A stretch of DNA of 18,217 nucleotides from Chryseobacterium sp. (lineage in GTDB: Bacteria > Bacteroidota > Bacteroidia > Flavobacteriales > Weeksellaceae). This document shows, one piece after another, positions 13,092-18,217 of the stretch. Location: assembly GCA_003852805.1 (NCBI GenBank), contig RDDY01000158.1:1-18217 (forward strand), written 5' to 3'. Each line of letters begins with the position of its first letter. Position 1 is the first letter of the stretch. A program made the position numbers and the translations under genes. The notes under the pieces are model-generated. The model did no database searches, was not told where the DNA came from, and saw only the letters and a list, made by a program, of their open reading frames with translations.

Positions 13092-15040
13092 CGTGCAGCG
13101 GTTTTAATGCGTTTCAGACTATCCGACTTTCTTCGGTCTAATACGGCTTTCAGACTGTCGGCCGTTTGTTGTCGCCTAAGAGAATCGGGTTTGTATTTGC
13201 CTATCTTTTTCAAGTATTCGTTCCATTGGCGGTAGTATTCGGGCATAAAGCTGGCGTTGATCATCCGATCGTACAGATGCTTTCTCTTCAATTCACCGGT
13301 CAGATATTTCTCTGCAATGGTGGTTGCAGCCGGTCCTGCCCAAGTGGATCCGTAGCCCGCATGTTCTATTACGGCCGCCACTACAATTTTCGGATTTTCG
13401 GCCGGAGCTATCAAAACAAAGATGGAGTTGTCTCTTCCTTGCGGAACCTCCGCCGTTCCTGTCTTTGCCAATTGCGTGAAATCTTGTGAACGCAGAGCCG
13501 CGCCGGTACCTTTCAACATCACCGCTTCCATGCCTTTCAATACAGCATCGAAATGGCGAGGTTCCACCAGCGTTTTGTGTTTGACTTTGAACCGCGGATC
13601 AGGATTTGGTTTTCCGTCAACCAGTTTTACGATATGCGGTGTGTAAAACCAACCTTTGTTAGCTATGGCTGCCGTTGCATTGGCCAACTGTAGCGGCGTG
13701 ATCAGGATGTCTCCCTGTCCCATGCCGTTGAATACAGCTTGCATCGGCTTCCACTTTTTCCCGTAGCGTTTCTCGTAGAATTTGCTGCCGGGGATAAGTC
13801 CTCGCGCGCCTACCGCCAAGTCATTGTTCAAAAATTCTCCGAAGCCGAAGCTGTTCATTATCTTTTTCCATTCGTCTACGCCACGCGACGGATTGCCCGG
13901 ATATTTGTTCAACATGGCCAGATAAGCGTATGAAAAATAGCAGTTGCTGGAGACCTGAATGGACGGAATTAACGGGTCTGCACCGCCATGACCTTTGATC
14001 CGCACGCCTGCAACGTTGAAGCCGCCGGCACACGGATAAACGGTTTCCGGCGTCATAACGCCCATCTGCATGGCGGCCAGAGAGGTAAAAAGTTTAAAGG
14101 TGGAACCGGGCGGATAGCCGGCCTGCAATGATCGATCGTAATTGGGCATGTTGAACGAGTCCATTTGCAGTTTGTAAAGCTGTCGTGTTTTGTTGGGGCC
14201 GGTAAAGAGATTCGGGTCGATGTCGGGTCCGGTAGCCAACGTCAGGATTTCACCGGTTTTCGGGTCCAGCGCAACAATGGCTCCGCGTTTGTTCACGAGC
14301 ATTTCCTCGGCCATGTGCTGGAGGTCGTAATCAATGGTCAGGGTTAAATCTTTCCCCGGCACCACAGCCTTATCCAACTTGCCCTCTTTATAGGAGCCGA
14401 TATTTCTGAGCCGAATGTCTTTTTGAATATAGCGAACGCCTTTCTCGCCTCGCAATTCTTTCTCGTACGACCGTTCCACGCCGCTCATTCCCGCAATATC
14501 ACCGGGAAGATAATAGAGCGAATCCCTTTTTATGTAGGCCTCGCTGACCTGATTGGTGTAACCCAGAAGATTGCCGGAAGTATTGACCTCGTACTTTCGC
14601 TGCGGTCGCGAAACGATGGAGAATGCAGGGTATTTGAAGATCCGTTCCTGTATCCGCGCGATATCTTCTCTGCTCAGGTTCTTCAAGAACGTCATCGGTG
14701 TCAACCGAGAATAATATTTTTCTGCTTTTATCTCATTTACACGGTTGATAAAATCCTCTTTGCTTATGCTCACCAATTGACTAAAAGACAAAGTGTCGAA
14801 ATCGGGTGGCAGAAGAGCCTCGGTAAAAGATAGCTCGTAGGACGGCTGGTTGCCCACCAAGATGCGGCCGTTGCGGTCGAAGATGATGCCGCGCTGCGGA
14901 ATGATATAGTCCGTTTTGATCGATGTATTTGCCGCATTCAGCGCATAGCGATCTGTGAACAACTGCAAATATGCCAATCTGGCTATGAAGATGCCCGCAA
15001 TTGTGAAAAGTGTAAGAAAGATCTTATGGTTCGGTCTCAA
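13088..15040 (-). CDS. mrdA: Penicillin-binding protein 2 (elongasome transpeptidase)
   Basis: Class B PBP that cross-links new peptidoglycan made by RodA. The 650 residues contain an N-terminal membrane anchor (about 7-27), a PBP dimerisation/pedestal region from GIIFDRNGRIL (51-61) to about 215, and a transpeptidase domain with S313-T-F-K316, S364-S-N366 and K526-T-G528. The start is a TTG at 15040, overlapping the mreD stop as TTGA and preceded by AAAGG. It is accepted because the next in-frame Met (about residue 116) would remove the membrane anchor and the conserved pedestal start. The C-terminus carries a basic tail with three DSL(R/K) units (residues about 619-645). Encoded between mreD and rodA. 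Confidence 0.95.
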   Translation of the reverse strand: MRPNHKIFLTLFTIAGIFIARLAYLQLFTDRYALNAANTSIKTDYIIPQRGIIFDRNGRILVGNQPSYELSFTEALLPPDFDTLSFSQLVSISKEDFINRVNEIKAEKYYSRLTPMTFLKNLSREDIARIQERIFKYPAFSIVSRPQRKYEVNTSGNLLGYTNQVSEAYIKRDSLYYLPGDIAGMSGVERSYEKELRGEKGVRYIQKDIRLRNIGSYKEGKLDKAVVPGKDLTLTIDYDLQHMAEEMLVNKRGAIVALDPKTGEILTLATGPDIDPNLFTGPNKTRQLYKLQMDSFNMPNYDRSLQAGYPPGSTFKLFTSLAAMQMGVMTPETVYPCAGGFNVAGVRIKGHGGADPLIPSIQVSSNCYFSYAYLAMLNKYPGNPSRGVDEWKKIMNSFGFGEFLNNDLAVGARGLIPGSKFYEKRYGKKWKPMQAVFNGMGQGDILITPLQLANATAAIANKGWFYTPHIVKLVDGKPNPDPRFKVKHKTLVEPRHFDAVLKGMEAVMLKGTGAALRSQDFTQLAKTGTAEVPQGRDNSIFVLIAPAENPKIVVAAVIEHAGYGSTWAGPAATTIAEKYLTGELKRKHLYDRMINASFMPEYYRQWNEYLKKIGKYKPDSLRRQQTADSLKAVLDRRKSDSLKRIKTAAR

Positions 15041-15543
15041 ACCTTTTGTTTGATTTTAAAAATTAAAGCGTACAGTATAATAAATATTAATGATAACGCT
15101 GAGGTCATCAATATATTCAGTAGAACTTCGGGAATACGATTTAATTTAAAAAACTCCAAAAACTGTACAACGGTTTGGTGAATCAAAATACTGATGGCCA
15201 TAAAAAACAGAAACTGTGACCACTGAATGGATTGAAACGAGAAACTGTCGGTCTCGTTGTCCACCGAGTTTCGGAACAGTAGGGAGCGGAAATAGGCGAT
15301 CAGCGTTGTCGCAAAAGCATTTATGCCCCAAGTTCCCAAAAAGGCATCGACGGCCAAACCTAACACAAATGCCGACACCAAGAAAATATATCTATTTCGA
15401 TAGAACGGGTAAAACATGACGAATACAGGATAGACCACCGGCGTGTATTGCCCCGCAATATTGATGCGGTTAAATACAAAAATCTGCAGCAATGCCAGCA
15501 GCAGAATTTGCAGAATATCCGTAATAATGTTCCTACTGATCAT
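15037..15543 (-). CDS. mreD: Rod shape-determining protein MreD
   Basis: A 168-residue integral membrane protein with about five hydrophobic segments (ITDILQILLLALLQIFVFN, then YIFLVSAFVLGLAVDAFLG, and two or more later ones). Primary sequence is weakly conserved in this family; LGLAVDAFLGTWGINAFATTLIAYFR fits the family pattern. It links MreC to the elongation machine in the inner membrane. The ATG overlaps the end of mreC by 11 bases and the stop overlaps the PBP2 TTG, so it is embedded in the coupled operon. Identity rests on topology plus position. Confidence 0.9.
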   Translation of the reverse strand: MISRNIITDILQILLLALLQIFVFNRINIAGQYTPVVYPVFVMFYPFYRNRYIFLVSAFVLGLAVDAFLGTWGINAFATTLIAYFRSLLFRNSVDNETDSFSFQSIQWSQFLFFMAISILIHQTVVQFLEFFKLNRIPEVLLNILMTSALSLIFIILYALIFKIKQKV

Positions 15544-16381
15544 TTCTTACCTTTTGCAGCGTATCTTGTATTTGTTTGATCTCTTCTTTTCTCAGATTTT
15601 GTATCACATAGACTTTTGACAGTTGCCCCATCTTTTGGCTCAGTTCCACCGATATGTCCCAAAAGCCGGTGTTGGGATCCACCTCGTAACCTGCCACGCG
15701 GCCGATCATTATTCCTTTCGGGAAGATGGAGGACTTGCTGTCGGTAATGACGGTGTCGCCCACATTGACCGGAACGTATTTAGGGATATCGGAAAGGTGC
15801 ATGGTGCGCGAGTTGTCTCCGCGCCAGGTCAATGTCCCGAAGAAGCCCGATTTTTTGAGTGCCGCGTTGATGCGTATTTTATTCTTGCTCAACACCGACT
15901 GAACCAGCGCGTAGTTGTCGGTTGTGTTGATGACGATTCCTGCAATCCCCTCAGGCGCGGTAACACCCATCTCGGGCCGCACGCCGTGGCGCGCCCCGCG
16001 GTTGATGGTAAAATAATTGTCGTTGCGGTTGATGGAATTGTAGAGCACATCAGCGTCTACAAAATTGTAAATCTGTTTGCCTTTCAGCCGATCGTCTACC
16101 CTGACGAAGCGTGGCTCGCTTCCCGGGTCCTCGCCGTACAGCTGTATCATCAGTTGACGGTTCTGAGCAACCAATTCATCGTTGATTTGCTTCAGTTTCA
16201 GGTAATCGGCTCCTTCGTCAATGTAGCCCGACACCCAAGAGTTGACGGCGGTCATGCGTGCGGCCAGCCAACTGCGCTGCATGGTGTTCCGGCTGAAAAT
16301 CAGCGTAATGGCAATGACCTGCAAGAATAAGAAGGAAAAGAAAAAACTATTCCTCGAAAAGAGCCTGATCAAAAATGCCAT
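15533..16381 (-). CDS. mreC: Rod shape-determining protein MreC
   Basis: Bitopic scaffold of the elongasome, which activates PBP2. The 282 residues have a short cytoplasmic start, one transmembrane helix (about 11-30, SFFFSFLFLQVIAITLIF), a coiled-coil region (about 55-85, YLKLKQINDELVAQNRQLMIQL) and the two-barrel periplasmic domain (INRGARHGVRPEMGVTAPEGIAGIV, then VNVGDTVITDSKSSIFPKGIMIGRV). It ends in a charged helix RKEEIKQIQDTLQKVRNDQ. It starts 28 bases after the mreB stop and runs 11 bases into mreD, all in one operon. Confidence 0.95.
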   Translation of the reverse strand: MAFLIRLFSRNSFFFSFLFLQVIAITLIFSRNTMQRSWLAARMTAVNSWVSGYIDEGADYLKLKQINDELVAQNRQLMIQLYGEDPGSEPRFVRVDDRLKGKQIYNFVDADVLYNSINRNDNYFTINRGARHGVRPEMGVTAPEGIAGIVINTTDNYALVQSVLSKNKIRINAALKKSGFFGTLTWRGDNSRTMHLSDIPKYVPVNVGDTVITDSKSSIFPKGIMIGRVAGYEVDPNTGFWDISVELSQKMGQLSKVYVIQNLRKEEIKQIQDTLQKVRNDQ

Positions 16382-16409
16382 TGAAAACCGTCCTCAGCTG
16401 TTGCTGTAA

Positions 16410-17435
16410 TTATCTGATCAAAAAGTTGAACTTGTCCATGTTCTTCAGCGCGATGCCCGTGCCGCGTACCACCGCGCGCAACGGATCTTCGGCCACAAAC
16501 ACCGGCAGGCCTGTTTTCTTATGAAGTCTGTCTCCCAAACCGCGCAACAATGCGCCGCCGCCGGCCAAGTAAATTCCTGTTTTGTAAATGTCGGCAGCCA
16601 GTTCAGGCGGCGTCAGAGAAAGAGTTTCCATCACGGCATCTTCAATACGAACGATGGATTTGTCCAGCGCACGCGCAATCTCTTTATAACCTACCATGAT
16701 TTCTTTTGGTTTTCCGGTAATCAAGTCGCGTCCTTGTACGGGGATGTCTTCTACGTTCACATCCAAATCTTCCAAGGCAGAACCTACTTCAATCTTCACC
16801 CGTTCCGCTGTGCGCTCGCCTATGTACAGATTATGATGCGTACGCAGATAATAAGCGATATCGCCTGTGAAAACGTCACCGGCAATTTTCACGGATTTGT
16901 CACAGACAATACCGCCCAAGGCAACCACGGCAATCTCTGTGGTGCCGCCGCCTATGTCTACAATCATGTTGCCTTCCGGCTTCTGCACATCTATGCCTAC
17001 ACCAATGGCGGCCGCCATCGGTTCGTAGATCAGACGTACCTCTTTGGCATTTACCTTCTGGGCGGAATCTCGCACGGCTCTTTTTTCCACCTCGGTGATT
17101 CCGGACGGAATACAGATGACGATGCGCAGTGCCGGCTGAAACAGTTTTCCGCGGATGGCGGGGATTTTCTTGATGAATTCTTTGATCATGTGCTCAGAAG
17201 CCTGAAAATCGGCAATAACGCCGTCTTTCAGCGGGCGGATGGTCTTGATGTCTTCATGTGTTTTCCCCTGCATGTGTTTGGCCTGTTCACCTACCGCAAT
17301 CGGCTTGCCCGTCTGCCGCTCTATGGCAACAATCGACGGCTGATCAATCGCAATTTTATTGTTGTGGATAATCAGCGTGTTGGCCGTACCCAGGTCAATT
17401 GCAATCTCTTGTGTGAACATATCAAATAAACCCAT
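16410..17435 (-). CDS. mreB: Actin-like rod shape-determining protein MreB
   Basis: Forms membrane-bound filaments that orient side-wall synthesis. The 341 residues show the actin-fold motifs: phosphate-1 IDLGTANTLI (13-22), VDIGGGTTEIAVVALGGIV (phosphate-2) and the adenosine motif YLAGGGALLRGL. The start is ATG 17435 (MGLFDMFTQEIAIDLGTANT), with a good ribosome binding site AGGAG six bases before it, rare among genes in this window. An in-frame TTG nine codons upstream lies in the promoter region and is rejected. First gene of the mreB-mreC-mreD-mrdA-rodA operon, with which it forms the elongasome. Divergent from menD. Confidence 0.97.
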   Translation of the reverse strand: MGLFDMFTQEIAIDLGTANTLIIHNNKIAIDQPSIVAIERQTGKPIAVGEQAKHMQGKTHEDIKTIRPLKDGVIADFQASEHMIKEFIKKIPAIRGKLFQPALRIVICIPSGITEVEKRAVRDSAQKVNAKEVRLIYEPMAAAIGVGIDVQKPEGNMIVDIGGGTTEIAVVALGGIVCDKSVKIAGDVFTGDIAYYLRTHHNLYIGERTAERVKIEVGSALEDLDVNVEDIPVQGRDLITGKPKEIMVGYKEIARALDKSIVRIEDAVMETLSLTPPELAADIYKTGIYLAGGGALLRGLGDRLHKKTGLPVFVAEDPLRAVVRGTGIALKNMDKFNFLIR

Positions 17436-17459
17436 AATTAACTCCTGATTTTTAGTGCA

Positions 17460-17475
17460 CAAAGATACAAATTTA
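17460..17475 (-). promoter_or_regulatory. Two tandem -7 boxes upstream of mreB
   Basis: The minus strand reads TAAATTTG directly followed by TATCTTTG; both match TAnnTTTG exactly. The downstream box ends 24 bases before the mreB ATG. No -33 TTG is found at the usual distance from either. Confidence 0.65.
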
Positions 17476-17485
17476 GACCCTTTCT

Positions 17486-17541
17486 AAAGATCGGCCCCAT
17501 ATAATTTAAGATAATTTAAGACGCTTTTTCCGGCGATCTTT
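17486..17541. repeat. Tandem 10-mer inside an 8-bp inverted repeat, mreB/menD divergent region
   Basis: ATAATTTAAG occurs twice in direct tandem (17501-17510, 17511-17520). It is enclosed by AAAGATCG (17486-17493) and its reverse complement CGATCTTT (17534-17541). One-turn spacing of the 10-mers fits a DNA-binding protein site. Confidence 0.5.
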
Positions 17542-17584
17542 CGGTTAACGAGAGTCTCCGCTGCAATTTCTGCTGTTAAAAAGT

Positions 17585-17592
17585 TAATTTCG
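17585..17592 (+). promoter_or_regulatory. Candidate -7 box for menD
   Basis: TAATTTCG has one mismatch to TAnnTTTG and ends four bases before the menD ATG. Weak on its own; noted because the spacing equals that at mazE. Confidence 0.3.
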
Positions 17593-17596
17593 CAGG

Positions 17597-18217
17597 ATGA
17601 AGCAGTACTCATCCAAGCGCAGCATTCAGATTTTGGCCGATCTTCTTCGTCAGAGCGGCATTGCGGATATTGTAATTTCGCCGGGGTCGCGCAACGCGCC
17701 GATGGCCATTCATTTCTCGGAATCGGGGTTCAATTGTTACAGCATTGTAGACGAGCGGTCGGCGGCTTTTGTGGCATTGGGCATGGCCAAAAGCTTGGGC
17801 CGGCCGGTAGCTTTGTCGTGCACCAGCGGTTCGGCCTCGGTCAACTATTATCCGGCCGTGGTAGAAGCTTTCTACCAAAACGTGCCGTTGCTTTTGCTTA
17901 CAGCCGATCGACCTGCGGATTATGTGGATTTGTTTGACGGCCAGACCATTCGTCAGAAAGAGCTTTTCCGCCAACACAGTTACGGCGATTTTCAATTGAA
18001 AGAAGATGACGATGCTGACGCCGAATTGTATAACCTGCGCACGGTGACCACTGCCATTGAAATATGTAACGAGAAGCAAGGACCCGTCCACATCAATGTT
18101 CCGCTGTCCGAGCCTTTGTATGAATTGGTTGACGAGGTAGGACCCATTCCGCAAGTGGAATTTCACCGAAAGAAAAAACAGTACAAGATTGCGCCGTCCG
18201 TCATTGCAGGGTGGAAT
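17597..18217 (+). CDS. menD: MenD, menaquinone biosynthesis SEPHCHC synthase (3' truncated)
   Basis: Thiamine-diphosphate enzyme that joins 2-oxoglutarate to isochorismate in menaquinone synthesis (2-succinyl-5-enolpyruvyl-6-hydroxy-3-cyclohexene-1-carboxylate synthase). The first 207 codons are present and open to the window edge. The N-terminal ThDP pyrimidine-binding domain is clear: VISPGSRNAPMAIHF, the conserved Glu in SIVDERSAAFVALGMAK, ALSCTSGSASVNYYPAVVEA and LLLLTADRPADYVD, then GPVHINVPLSEPLY. ATG 17597 gives MKQYSSKRSIQILADLL, a normal start. Menaquinone is the usual respiratory quinone of Bacteroidota. It is divergent from mreB, and the remaining two domains lie outside the window. 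Confidence 0.95.
   Translation, partial: MKQYSSKRSIQILADLLRQSGIADIVISPGSRNAPMAIHFSESGFNCYSIVDERSAAFVALGMAKSLGRPVALSCTSGSASVNYYPAVVEAFYQNVPLLLLTADRPADYVDLFDGQTIRQKELFRQHSYGDFQLKEDDDADAELYNLRTVTTAIEICNEKQGPVHINVPLSEPLYELVDEVGPIPQVEFHRKKKQYKIAPSVIAGWN

Noticed and set aside
16521..17429. 302-codon open frame opposite mreB
   Set aside because: MreB on the other strand is unambiguous, and this frame gives a low-complexity, Phe/His-rich product typical of an antisense shadow.

Overview
The window is an ordinary-looking chromosomal segment from a member of the Bacteroidota, most likely Flavobacteriales. Several things support this. Many genes are preceded by the phylum's unusual -7 promoter box TAnnTTTG. 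The window carries a class III glutamine synthetase, a prs-rplY pair and an mreB-mreC-mreD-mrdA-rodA cluster. The M1 aminopeptidase is of a kind I associate with Chryseobacterium-like (Weeksellaceae) genomes. The base composition looks moderate rather than AT-rich, so the genus-level guess is weak. I see no rRNA, tRNA, CRISPR array, integrase or transposase.

Layout. 1-786: 3' end of an SGNH/GDSL hydrolase gene with a strong terminator. 872-2456: prs and rplY as a two-gene operon. 2540-2971: tadA. 3000-3705: a mazEF-type toxin-antitoxin module bracketed by two related palindromes; the toxin gene appears to carry a one-base deletion near its 3' end. 3723-8224, minus strand: coaX, a secreted M1 aminopeptidase, and a large poorly characterised protein with a nucleoside-phosphorylase-like C-terminal half. 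8225-8552: a non-coding stretch with a structured element and the glnN promoter. 8553-10748: glnN. 10972-11625: an NlpC/P60 lipoprotein. 11862-17435, minus strand: the rod-shape and elongasome operon, transcribed mreB to rodA with overlapping genes. 17597-18217: the start of a divergent menD, cut by the window edge.

How the genes fit together. MreB, MreC, MreD, PBP2 and RodA form one peptidoglycan elongation machine, and the NlpC/P60 lipoprotein facing it is a plausible cell-wall hydrolase partner. Prs, TadA, L25, CoaX, GlnN and MenD are housekeeping functions: PRPP supply, tRNA wobble editing, the ribosome, coenzyme A, nitrogen assimilation and menaquinone.

Points most worth a second look: the broken mazF C-terminus and the palindromes around the TA module; start codons placed 3-4 bases after a -7 box at tadA and mazE (possible leaderless mRNAs); an Asp-to-Asn change in the first conserved motif of CoaX; the phosphorylase-like family; and palindromic or repeated DNA in the glnN, NlpC/P60 and mreB/menD upstream regions.
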